DNA from: SIG589 sp964566175
Lineage (GTDB): Bacteria; Bacillota; Clostridia; Oscillospirales; Acutalibacteraceae
NCBI GenBank assembly: GCA_964566175.1
Contig: CAZMHU010000008.1
Span: 1 to 60,424, forward strand
DNA length: 60,424 bases
Direction: 5' to 3'
The position numbers and the translations under genes were made by a program. Each line of letters opens with the position of its first letter. The stretch's first letter is position 1. Of this stretch, positions 39,322 to 47,852 are shown one piece after another. The notes beneath the pieces are model-generated. The model made no database searches and had not been told where the DNA came from. It saw nothing but the letters and a program-made list of their open reading frames with translations.

Positions 39322-42168
39322 TCACTCTATTCCGAATTCTTTCTGTTTGCGTTTGACTTCAATACTTGTTCTGTCTGCCCAACGTTCAAGGCTTGCCCTC
39401 GCGTTTTTACCGTTTACAACGGTATCGTTAAAGGCATTGGCGAGGTTTCTTGTTACGATATAACCTCCCGGAATTTCGGCAAGTTCCTTAACATAGCCTA
39501 CCTGGGTCATAATTCCGTCAAGTTCGCTTTTGCTCCAATTCATTCCCTGAAGAGCCTTTAAGTTTGCGGGGGTTTGGCGTGCCGAAACACCCATAACCGA
39601 TTCCATTTCGGTCGCGTAACGAAGTTGCGCATCGATATCGGTCCACCACGAAATAAACTTCCAAGCCGCCTCGGGATTATCTGTGTTTTTAAATATTACC
39701 GATGCCGTTCCCGAAGCACTGACACTGCGGTCTATAACGCCGTTTTCATCGGCAGTACCCGGCAGAGGTACCATCTCCCACAGTCCCTCAAGTTCGGGAC
39801 AGGTAACCTTGATGGTATTATACATATTGTAATCGGCAATACCGATAGGCATTTCGCCGACTCTGAAAAGGTTATTGAAACTGTATTCAAGTGAAAAACC
39901 GTGCTGCGTAAAATATTTCGTCCAGTTTGAAAATGCGTAATAGGCTTGTTCCGAGAGCCATTCGGTATCGGTGAGCGAAGCGTTATAAAAACTTCCTCCA
40001 CTCTGGTACAAGAACGCCGTAAACATACCCGTTCCCGCACTCGGAATACCAACACGCATATTATTGCGCTGGAGTATCGGAGCAAGTGCCGAAAACTCAT
40101 CCCACGTCTGCGGACATTCAAGTCCCAACTCTTCGAAAATGTCGGTTCGGTAGAACATCATCGGAAAGACCTGCGAATCGGGTATTCCGTAACATCCGCC
40201 GCCGTACATATACGGGTCAAATGCCGTTGGATTACAGTTCTTTTTAAGATTTTCAAAACCATCTATCTGCGACAGGTCAACAAGGGCGTTTCGAATAGCC
40301 AGGTTAACCGGTTGATCCCTCGCAACATTTATGGCAACATCGGGCCCGTTTTTTGCAAGTATTGCCTGAACAAGACTTGCACTGACAAGACGTATATCAA
40401 CCTTTATACCTGTTTTGGGCGTAAAGGAATCAGAAATCATATTGTTGAGTATTTGCAACTGGTCGCGTCCCGATGAAATCCAAACGGTTATTTTTTCACG
40501 TCCTTCGTCCTTTTCCGCACCGTACTGACTTGCAAAGGAATAGAAAAAACGTAAAACGCTCGCTTTCAGTGAAGTAATAAAACTTGCGTTGGCTTTCGGC
40601 ATTTCGCTTTCGGGATTCATAAGCATTATTCTGTCAATGGTCAACGGCTGATATTTCAAATCCAAAAGCCACGAAGAAAAACTGCTTACGTTGGAACTGA
40701 ATGTGCTGAGTCGTCCCGAATCGACAATAGTATTGGGATCGTCAATAATATCTTCGAGTTGCGAAATCAAGGTTTGAAGTGCGCTTGCATTGACGTGCTT
40801 TTCGTTGAGCATTTCGGAAAGGCGGGCTAGTTGTTCTTCAAGCGTTGCTTTAGATTGCTTGAAAATATCTACCATATCAGTTACCGATGCCGTTATGTTG
40901 TAATCACGGTACTGGTCGGGACTTGTGCCGGTTATTGCGATTATTCTGCGGTATACCGCCATAAGGTCATCGGCTATGCCCTGCAACCCTTCGATAACCT
41001 CGGATATTTCACCCGTTACGACCTCAAGTTTTATTTCGTGTGTTCCTTTGGTCAGATAAAACAGATACGGCGCGTCTTCTCCGAGTGCGGCAACCTGCCA
41101 ATCTTCGGAATATGCAAATTTAAGATTGTTTGCCCCTTCAAACGGAACTGAGCCGTCAATATAAAGTCTTCTCGAAGAGAAAAAGCCTTTTATAATATCC
41201 TGCTTAAAACGAAGACCGATTTTATACAAGCCGTCAGAGGGGACATCAATCTTCCAAGAAATCCACTGTGACTGATACTTCCAAGAGTTTCCGCCGATGC
41301 AGTTGTATCTGATTTGTGTGGCGGAAAAAGGCTGTGTGTTTGCATCGGTTTTGTCCGACTGCGCTCTGAGTGAATAGTCAGATTTTCTGTATGCCTCTTC
41401 AGCCTCAATATAGACCGCATCGCCGTCATAATTGCGATAACCGTTCTCTTCATACAATTTGCAAAGTTCGCTGTATGCATAAAGTTTTTCCGAGCCCTTT
41501 AAAAGCATTTTTTCAACAGCAATCGGTTCTTCATCACTTATAAGCGAAAGTGTATGTTCGCCCGCAGTCAAATAAAATCTATACGAATTATTTCCGTAAT
41601 AACCGTCTCTGTCTTTGAAAGAGCCGTCGGTCCACTGCGGCGTTTCAGAAACGGAAGGAGTATATTGATCACCGTATTCATCAGTCAAAATTCCGCTGTC
41701 GTCCTGCCAAATACGGTCAAATCGGTTGCTTTTTGCCTCCGAAAAAGGATACTCGCCATCAAGTTTAACACCGAGGCTTATAGCGGAATTTCTGCCCTTT
41801 ATTTGATAATATCTTACGTGTATTTCATAAAGTGCGGTTTCGGGCACGGTGAAACGGCAAAGCATTTCGCAATCACTGCCGTCGGTAACGAGTGCATTTT
41901 CGACACCCTCAACATTTGAAAACTTTACGTTCTCACCCTTAACAACACTGAAATCCGAAGCCGGTAAAACTATCTCGTGCTTGGCATTTTCGATTTTACC
42001 GTACTGCTGATAATACGCGCCGTATGAGCCTTTCTTTAAAGTTGTAACCGCCGCTGTATCCGCGCCGGTTTCGGCTTTGCAGACAACCTGCGTTCCGACG
42101 TTTCCGAACACTCCCGCTGCTAATATTATACTAAGACAAAAAGCCGTTGCTTTTTTAAAATTCAGCAT
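39322..42168 (-). CDS. Fusion of carbohydrate-binding-like domains to an ABC solute-binding protein
   Basis: At 948 residues this is about twice the usual solute-binding protein. A signal peptide (AFCLSIILAAGVFGNVG) lacks a convincing lipobox. Two beta-sandwich modules resembling CBM6/CBM35 follow (about 35-225 and 235-390; the second starts YIEAEEAYRKSDYSLRAQ). A helical stretch spans about 400-540, and a family 1-type binding domain runs from about 560 (VWISSGRDQLQILNNMISD) to the end. The chosen ATG follows GGAGG; an upstream in-frame ATG is part of that site. It is the first gene of the transporter run and faces the YesN/YesM genes. The fusion probably holds polysaccharide at the surface close to importer 2. 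Confidence 0.85.
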   Translation of the reverse strand: MLNFKKATAFCLSIILAAGVFGNVGTQVVCKAETGADTAAVTTLKKGSYGAYYQQYGKIENAKHEIVLPASDFSVVKGENVKFSNVEGVENALVTDGSDCEMLCRFTVPETALYEIHVRYYQIKGRNSAISLGVKLDGEYPFSEAKSNRFDRIWQDDSGILTDEYGDQYTPSVSETPQWTDGSFKDRDGYYGNNSYRFYLTAGEHTLSLISDEEPIAVEKMLLKGSEKLYAYSELCKLYEENGYRNYDGDAVYIEAEEAYRKSDYSLRAQSDKTDANTQPFSATQIRYNCIGGNSWKYQSQWISWKIDVPSDGLYKIGLRFKQDIIKGFFSSRRLYIDGSVPFEGANNLKFAYSEDWQVAALGEDAPYLFYLTKGTHEIKLEVVTGEISEVIEGLQGIADDLMAVYRRIIAITGTSPDQYRDYNITASVTDMVDIFKQSKATLEEQLARLSEMLNEKHVNASALQTLISQLEDIIDDPNTIVDSGRLSTFSSNVSSFSSWLLDLKYQPLTIDRIMLMNPESEMPKANASFITSLKASVLRFFYSFASQYGAEKDEGREKITVWISSGRDQLQILNNMISDSFTPKTGIKVDIRLVSASLVQAILAKNGPDVAINVARDQPVNLAIRNALVDLSQIDGFENLKKNCNPTAFDPYMYGGGCYGIPDSQVFPMMFYRTDIFEELGLECPQTWDEFSALAPILQRNNMRVGIPSAGTGMFTAFLYQSGGSFYNASLTDTEWLSEQAYYAFSNWTKYFTQHGFSLEYSFNNLFRVGEMPIGIADYNMYNTIKVTCPELEGLWEMVPLPGTADENGVIDRSVSASGTASVIFKNTDNPEAAWKFISWWTDIDAQLRYATEMESVMGVSARQTPANLKALQGMNWSKSELDGIMTQVGYVKELAEIPGGYIVTRNLANAFNDTVVNGKNARASLERWADRTSIEVKRKQKEFGIE

Positions 42169-42197
42169 AAGAAAGACCTCCATACTTTTCTGATTAA

Positions 42198-42241
42198 ATT
42201 ATATCAAAATGCCATTTTTCTTTAAATATTAATATTTTGAT
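42198..42241 (-). promoter_or_regulatory. Possible promoter and operator of the transporter operon
   Basis: TTTAAA-N17-TATAAT reads toward the binding-protein fusion gene. The inverted repeat ATCAAAAT (42203-42210)/ATTTTGAT (42234-42241) overlaps the -10 and flanks the -35. The region is very AT-rich. It could be the YesN-type activator target, but that is inference. Confidence 0.4.
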
Positions 42242-42300
42242 ATTTTGTTCTCGATTATGTCCTTTTTGTCGATGGGTATACCTTGAATGGTTATTTTTTG

Positions 42301-42328
42301 TTGAAATCGCAGAGAATTTGATTATAAT
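42301..42328 (+). promoter_or_regulatory. Promoter of the YesN/YesM genes
   Basis: TTGAAA-N16-TATAAT, about 45 bp ahead of the response-regulator start and divergent from the transporter operon promoter. Confidence 0.6.
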
Positions 42329-42372
42329 AATAAGTAATGTATAATTACGCAGTAATGTTTTGGGGAGGAAAT

Positions 42373-43854
42373 ATGTATAACATACTTATCGTCGATGACG
42401 ACTTCCGCGACCGCGCGGGCATCTGCAAAACCGTTAAAAAATTCGGCTTGCCGCTTTTGCCGCAAACTGCGGAATGCGGAAAAGACGCCCTGCAAATACT
42501 GAAAGAACAAAAAATCGATATCTTAATGACCGATATCAAAATGCCCGATATGACGGGTATAGAATTGGCAGAGACTGCAAAGCAACTCTACCCCCAACTT
42601 ATCATAATCGTTATGAGTGCTTATAAAGATTTTCAGTATGCACAATCGGCAATAGGTTTCGGTGCTATAAAATATCTCTTAAAACCCTACCCTGTTGACG
42701 AACTTGTCAAAACCCTTGAATATGCCACGGATATCTGCCGTCGCAGAGAGGAAAGTCAAACAAGCGCACAGCGAGCGAATATATCTGCCGCAAGAGACCT
42801 TTTGCTTAGTTGGCTTCAAGGACAAAAAAGCGCCACTGACGAAGACTTCTGCAATCTTTTAAAAGCAACCGAAGCGCAACTTGTCTTCATCAAAATGTTA
42901 AACTGCAAACTCCAAAACAGCGAAGTTCTTCCCCTGCTGACACAACTTTTTCCTCAAAACGCTTTTATAATACCTTTGAAAAATTCCGAATATGCCGTTA
43001 TAAACTGTGAAAAGCAACGCTCATCCCACGCTTTTTTCACACAAGCGGCCGACGCATTCAAAGATAAACTCGGTCTTCAAATTTGTATAGCGTACAGTCC
43101 GTTTTGCGATGTTTCGCTTTTGCCCGAAGAATACGGAAATGTTAACCGAATGCGAGAATACTTTTTCTTTGCCGACAAGAGTCATGTTGTCTGCACCGAC
43201 GGTTTCAAAACCGAAAGTACCGACGATTCCGACCAACTGGATTTATTGGTTGAAAAGATATATTTTTATATTTCGACCGAAAACTATTCCGACTTTATTC
43301 TTGCGGTTTCACGACTTTTCAATACATTAAAAGAAAATTCCCACTTTTCTTCGCTTTACGCCAAAAGCATTTCCGCAAATATCGTAAACCGTCTTTGCAA
43401 AAAACACCTTTTCAAAGATATTGAACAAAAGATGATTGAAAAGATTTTTTCTTCTACTTCCTCCGATGAGATTATTGCCGTCTTCACCGAGGCCGTGGGA
43501 CACATTTACGACACGCTTGAACAGAACGATAACAAACGGCTCATCTCAAAGTGTCTGTCACTTATCGAAAACGAATATATGAACGATATATCACTCACAT
43601 ATGTTGCCGAAAAACTTTATATTTCGCCGTCGTATATGAGCCGTCTGTTCAAAAAGGAAACCGGCAAGAACTTTGTTGATTATCTTAAAGAATACCGTCT
43701 TAAAAAAGCCTGCGAAATGTTGCTTGATACCAACCTACGCGTAACAGAGATTGCCAAAGCGGTCGGCTATGAGTCGAATTCATACTTCAGCACGATTTTC
43801 AGCAGTTATTTCGGAATAACTCCGGCAAAATACCGCGAGAAAGGTACCGAATAG
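42373..43854 (+). CDS. YesN-type response regulator with AraC DNA-binding domain
   Basis: A cytoplasmic two-component regulator of 493 residues. The receiver domain has the acidic pocket VDDD at 7-10, phospho-acceptor Asp54 in LMTDIKMPD, and the switch lysine in LLKPYP. A variable middle part follows, and the C-terminal 100 residues form an AraC-type double helix-turn-helix (VAEKLYISPSYMSRLFKKET and VTEIAKAVGYESNSYFSTIF). GGGGAGGAAAT fixes the inner ATG as start. One base separates it from the sensor kinase gene. In this family the regulator activates the adjacent sugar-transport operon in response to extracellular oligosaccharide. Confidence 0.93.
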   Translation: MYNILIVDDDFRDRAGICKTVKKFGLPLLPQTAECGKDALQILKEQKIDILMTDIKMPDMTGIELAETAKQLYPQLIIIVMSAYKDFQYAQSAIGFGAIKYLLKPYPVDELVKTLEYATDICRRREESQTSAQRANISAARDLLLSWLQGQKSATDEDFCNLLKATEAQLVFIKMLNCKLQNSEVLPLLTQLFPQNAFIIPLKNSEYAVINCEKQRSSHAFFTQAADAFKDKLGLQICIAYSPFCDVSLLPEEYGNVNRMREYFFFADKSHVVCTDGFKTESTDDSDQLDLLVEKIYFYISTENYSDFILAVSRLFNTLKENSHFSSLYAKSISANIVNRLCKKHLFKDIEQKMIEKIFSSTSSDEIIAVFTEAVGHIYDTLEQNDNKRLISKCLSLIENEYMNDISLTYVAEKLYISPSYMSRLFKKETGKNFVDYLKEYRLKKACEMLLDTNLRVTEIAKAVGYESNSYFSTIFSSYFGITPAKYREKGTE

Positions 43855-43855
43855 T

Positions 43856-45547
43856 ATGAAACACCCGTTACAGAAAATACGCAGTTGGTTTTTTAATCTT
43901 AAATTCAGATATCAACTTTTATCTACATATCTCATAATTTCGCTCATACCTATTATGGTATTGGGAATATTCTCGTACAATCAATCAAATTCTCTTCTCT
44001 TTTCCTCAAAGGAAAAGGACGTTCAGTTTTATTTTGAGAAAGCCGACACGGCTCTTAACAACACAATATCACTGAGCGAGCAGATTGTGGACGAATTATC
44101 ACACAACGAGAACTTTTTAAGGATATTCAACGGAGAATACGACTTTGCCGATGAACTCGCGTCCGACACTGTTTCACTGCTTGAACCGTATATTTACAAC
44201 ATAAAAAGTTTTTATCCGTTTGTGCGTGAGGTGACCTTTTATTCAAAACAAAACATAACTCCCTACCGCAGTGTTCTCCGAAATTATGACGAACTGACCT
44301 TGCCGGATTATTCTTCAAAAAGCAATCCGCAATGGTACTACAACGGCGAATTTTTAACGCTCAAATACGATATATATAACTCACAGTCAATAAATACCGG
44401 CAGTCTCTGTCTTTATATTTGGCCTAAAGTTCTTATGAAGACCACAAGCAGTGAGTTTATGAATTATAACATTATGCTGACATCAGAGGATATGCATGTC
44501 ATATATCACAGCAATGTCTTCGGTCTTGAAAACGAGCCAAACGCCGAGGATATGCTCGGGATATCCGACAATACATTAAAACTCGGTTCAGACGAATACT
44601 TGGTGCTTTCCACAAAACTCAAAAACAATCTGCGGCTTTTCGCCTATGTGCCGAAAAGCAATATTTTTGAGGGTAGCGGCAAAATTCTGCGTTCTACCTT
44701 TTCGGTTATGCTTTTATCGCTTGTATTGCTTATAATAATCGATATAGTTTTCTCCTTCTCGTTTACAAAGCGAATAAATATGCTTTCAAAAAAGATTTCG
44801 CTTATAAAGAACGGTGATTTGAGCATTCGCCTGTATTCGGAGCGGAAGGACGAAATCGGAAATCTAACAAACGATATTTCGGATATGACAAAGCGTCTTG
44901 ATTCCCTAATCAATACAGTTTACGAAAACGAAATACGCCAAAAGAAGTTTGAACTTAAAGCACTTCAAGCACAAATAAATCCGCATTTTCTTTATAATAC
45001 CCTACAAACCATAAACTGGATTGCCATTGAAAACGATGCGGACGAAATCAGCAGTCTTGTTATCAATCTTTCAAACTTTTACAGGGCAACCCTCAACAAC
45101 AATGCCGACGAGTCTACCGTTGAGGACGAAATCAAAATGTTAAACTCATATTTGGATATTGAAAAAATCGTTCTCGGCAATACCTTTGATGTCGAATTTG
45201 ATGTTGACGAGCGCGCACTTAATTTGCGTATTATCCACCTTATTCTTCAACCGCTTGTCGAAAACGCCATTGAGCATGGGATAAAACCGCTGAAAAGCAG
45301 ACGCGGAAAAATTAAAATCTCCGCACAACTGACAGACGAAAACTTCGTGTTTACCGTTTCGGACAACGGTGCGGGTCTCGGTGACACTCAAACGGCACAG
45401 GCAATTCTCGGCAAACGTTCCAAAGGATACGGACTTAAAAACGTCAACGACCGCATTAAACTTAAATACGGCGATGACTATGGGTTGGAAGTTACCTCGA
45501 CACAAGACCCGACCGAATTTACAATAACCTTCCCCGCAACATTTTGA
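43856..45547 (+). CDS. YesM-type sensor histidine kinase
   Basis: A membrane kinase of 563 residues: membrane helices at about 20-40 and 282-303 flank an extracellular sensor domain of about 240 residues. A HAMP domain follows, then the His_kinase motif QINPHFLYNT with phospho-acceptor His377, and an HATPase domain with the N-box ENAIEHG and DNGAGLG. It would detect an external glycan or a loaded binding protein and phosphorylate the YesN-type regulator encoded directly upstream. A terminator follows. Confidence 0.93.
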   Translation: MKHPLQKIRSWFFNLKFRYQLLSTYLIISLIPIMVLGIFSYNQSNSLLFSSKEKDVQFYFEKADTALNNTISLSEQIVDELSHNENFLRIFNGEYDFADELASDTVSLLEPYIYNIKSFYPFVREVTFYSKQNITPYRSVLRNYDELTLPDYSSKSNPQWYYNGEFLTLKYDIYNSQSINTGSLCLYIWPKVLMKTTSSEFMNYNIMLTSEDMHVIYHSNVFGLENEPNAEDMLGISDNTLKLGSDEYLVLSTKLKNNLRLFAYVPKSNIFEGSGKILRSTFSVMLLSLVLLIIIDIVFSFSFTKRINMLSKKISLIKNGDLSIRLYSERKDEIGNLTNDISDMTKRLDSLINTVYENEIRQKKFELKALQAQINPHFLYNTLQTINWIAIENDADEISSLVINLSNFYRATLNNNADESTVEDEIKMLNSYLDIEKIVLGNTFDVEFDVDERALNLRIIHLILQPLVENAIEHGIKPLKSRRGKIKISAQLTDENFVFTVSDNGAGLGDTQTAQAILGKRSKGYGLKNVNDRIKLKYGDDYGLEVTSTQDPTEFTITFPATF

Positions 45548-45571
45548 AAGACGTAAAATCAAAGCAACAGC

Positions 45572-45609
45572 AAAACCGCGCAAGGAATAATCCTTACGCG
45601 GTTTTATTT
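45572..45609. terminator. Bidirectional terminator between the sensor kinase and dockerin genes
   Basis: AAAACCGCG-AAGGA-ataa-TCCTT-CGCGGTTTT forms a long stem with A and T runs at both ends. Confidence 0.88.
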
Positions 45610-45619
45610 TGTGCTTATT

Positions 45620-47689
45620 CTATCCGAGAATATAGTTTCTGAGAAGGGTCAAGTCTGCCGCTTCGTGATTGCCGTCACGGTTTATATCACTCTTTACAGT
45701 AGCATTTTCGGATGCGCCGATAATCTTGTTAAGACGTACCATATCACAAATATCGGTATTTCCGTCGGTGTTTACATCGCCATAATCGTAATATACCTCA
45801 AGATAATTTGTGTTGTTGCGCAAATAAGTTTTGTCAATATTATAAAACAGTTTCTCACCTGCTGATATTGCCTGTGCTCTCGTTGAACTGTCGGCAACAC
45901 CGTTTTCATCAAATGTAACTGCGGCTGTGCTGTCAACGGCTTTCTTCAAACCGCCGAGCGACTGAAGTTTAATATCGGCAATGGCAACATAAATATTCTG
46001 GTCCGCCTGTGTCCAAAGCAAACTGTGCTTGTTTGCGTCATCATAATGAACATCATCAATACTGCACAAAACCCTACCATCAACGGTAATAGTCAAATTC
46101 TTTCCGTAGATAAAGAACTCAACATCTATCCAACGGTCGAACACGGACGTGTCGAAATATTTTGTATTATCATATCGGAAATAGTACCCTTTATTTATGC
46201 TTTCGGTTTCCGAACAATATTCAACATAGCACTGTTCATGAGTAAAGGTAAAGGTGAAACCTCTGTCTTTTGTATCAGCGCTTGTATCTCTTCTCACGTA
46301 AAATGTCGATTTATTACCGTTTGCCTCGCCGGAATTCATATAGAACTTAAATCCGAAAAGCATATTCTCGTTAAGCGTAGTTTCATCAAACATGGGTGTG
46401 TTACCGTTTGATTTGTGCGATATAACCTTTGCACCCTTAACGCCGTCCTGCACAAAAGACGCCCAGTTTGTGTTGCTCCAACCATAACCGAAAATGTCCC
46501 TTTGTGCAAAGTCAAAACTTTCGTCCAAGGTCGGGAAAACGGCAATATCGCTTCTCGAGATGCTGTCTGCTTTTGTGAGTTTCAAGTTTTTAAGATAAAC
46601 GTTTTCGTTATACGAAACATCAACTGAGGTGTGAATAACCAAATTGAAATCGCCCGCTGTAACGGTCGCAACGTTTGCGGTATAGATGTTTTTACCGTCT
46701 AAATATACCTTTTCGACACCGTCTTTCATTGATAGTTTGACGCTGTGCCACACGTTGCTTGTGTTCAAATTAACGCCGCCGTAATTTGCTTTCCAATTAT
46801 TACCGTTATAGTCATATAACGCATCGGCAACAAAGATATAACGGTTTCCGGCAGGCGTATCCAATCCGAAACCGCGAACACCGTTTATCGCATCGTATGA
46901 AAGGTCAACGCTGAATTCATATTCACCGATGTTCTGTGCAATGGTATACGAATTCCAAGTACCGTACGGAATCTTTGCTTTATCTGTTGTCGCGTCATAG
47001 CTTATCGGAATATTACAGAATTCGTCGCTGTAAACTTCGCTTTTGAAATCGGCATCGACAACGGTATAAAGATCCTGTTCGGTGGGAGTTGTAACGGAAA
47101 TATCCGAAACGTAGGTATCATACTTTCCGCTGAACTTCATCTCAAGTGCGCCGGCTGTTCCCTCATCCGTTAAAGTGAGATCCTGCCAAAGTTTACCGTC
47201 TTTGAGAATGACAAGTTTATTACCCGACATAACGATTTTGAACTCTGCCCATTTATTATCCGCAAGGGAGAATTGACCGTTACCTCCGGCTGATGTTGCG
47301 CCGCCTTCAAAACTGCCCGAAACCGACAAACCGTTTGATTTGGTATAATCAACGTCGTTATCTTTCGCGGTAGCCCAAGGATGTATCGCAACGGTATACT
47401 TGCCGCCGCGCATTTTGATGTATAAACATTCCGGATTTGTTACATTCTTTGCAACATCCGTATATTTAAATTTTAAAGTAAAATCCGCAATGTTGCTGTC
47501 AAGTGTTACGTTTCCGCCACCCTCGGCAACCTTATAAACCGAAGAGCCGTTACCGAGCGTATCTTCTGTTTCAACCAAAACAGAGCCATAGGGTGATTCA
47601 GCCACCGCACCGAACGGAACGCCCGCAAGCACAGCAACCGACAGCAATAAACAAAGGAACAATGCTGTTGCTTTTTTAAAACTTCTCAT
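45620..47689 (-). CDS. Dockerin-bearing exported protein with LamG/DUF1080-like domains
   Basis: A 689-residue exported protein with a signal peptide (ATALFLCLLLSVAVLAGVPF). The body has about three jelly-roll-like domains (about 35-205, 210-380 and 395-600) of the concanavalin/DUF1080 kind. The last 60 residues are a type I dockerin with duplicated calcium loops DVNTDGNTDICD and DINRDGNHEAAD. A dockerin docks a protein onto a cohesin scaffold, so this looks like a glycan-binding part of a cell-surface complex; no cohesin is present in the window. No catalytic pair was recognised. It is monocistronic, between terminators, with a poor ribosome binding site. Confidence 0.85.
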   Translation of the reverse strand: MRSFKKATALFLCLLLSVAVLAGVPFGAVAESPYGSVLVETEDTLGNGSSVYKVAEGGGNVTLDSNIADFTLKFKYTDVAKNVTNPECLYIKMRGGKYTVAIHPWATAKDNDVDYTKSNGLSVSGSFEGGATSAGGNGQFSLADNKWAEFKIVMSGNKLVILKDGKLWQDLTLTDEGTAGALEMKFSGKYDTYVSDISVTTPTEQDLYTVVDADFKSEVYSDEFCNIPISYDATTDKAKIPYGTWNSYTIAQNIGEYEFSVDLSYDAINGVRGFGLDTPAGNRYIFVADALYDYNGNNWKANYGGVNLNTSNVWHSVKLSMKDGVEKVYLDGKNIYTANVATVTAGDFNLVIHTSVDVSYNENVYLKNLKLTKADSISRSDIAVFPTLDESFDFAQRDIFGYGWSNTNWASFVQDGVKGAKVISHKSNGNTPMFDETTLNENMLFGFKFYMNSGEANGNKSTFYVRRDTSADTKDRGFTFTFTHEQCYVEYCSETESINKGYYFRYDNTKYFDTSVFDRWIDVEFFIYGKNLTITVDGRVLCSIDDVHYDDANKHSLLWTQADQNIYVAIADIKLQSLGGLKKAVDSTAAVTFDENGVADSSTRAQAISAGEKLFYNIDKTYLRNNTNYLEVYYDYGDVNTDGNTDICDMVRLNKIIGASENATVKSDINRDGNHEAADLTLLRNYILG

Positions 47690-47821
47690 TTTCTTAACTC
47701 AATCCCTTTCAAATTAAAATAGAAGACAATACTCCATATCTATAATATCGTAATAAAACAAAAATATAAATATCTCTTTTTTGATATTCGTTGCTGTTTT
47801 TTGCCATTCGGATGAAAAGTT

Positions 47822-47850
47822 AAAAGCGAGAGCAGAACGCTCTCGCTTTT
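47822..47850 (-). terminator. Terminator of the nadE-lacZ operon
   Basis: AAAAGCGAGAGC-gttct-GCTCTCGCTTTT on the minus strand, directly after the beta-galactosidase stop codon. Confidence 0.88.
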
Positions 47851-47852
47851 GG

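Noticed and set aside
42184..42300. Phage or mobile-element attachment site in the AT-rich divergent region
   Set aside because: No integrase, direct repeats of useful length or tRNA is nearby; the AT-richness fits a divergent promoter region.
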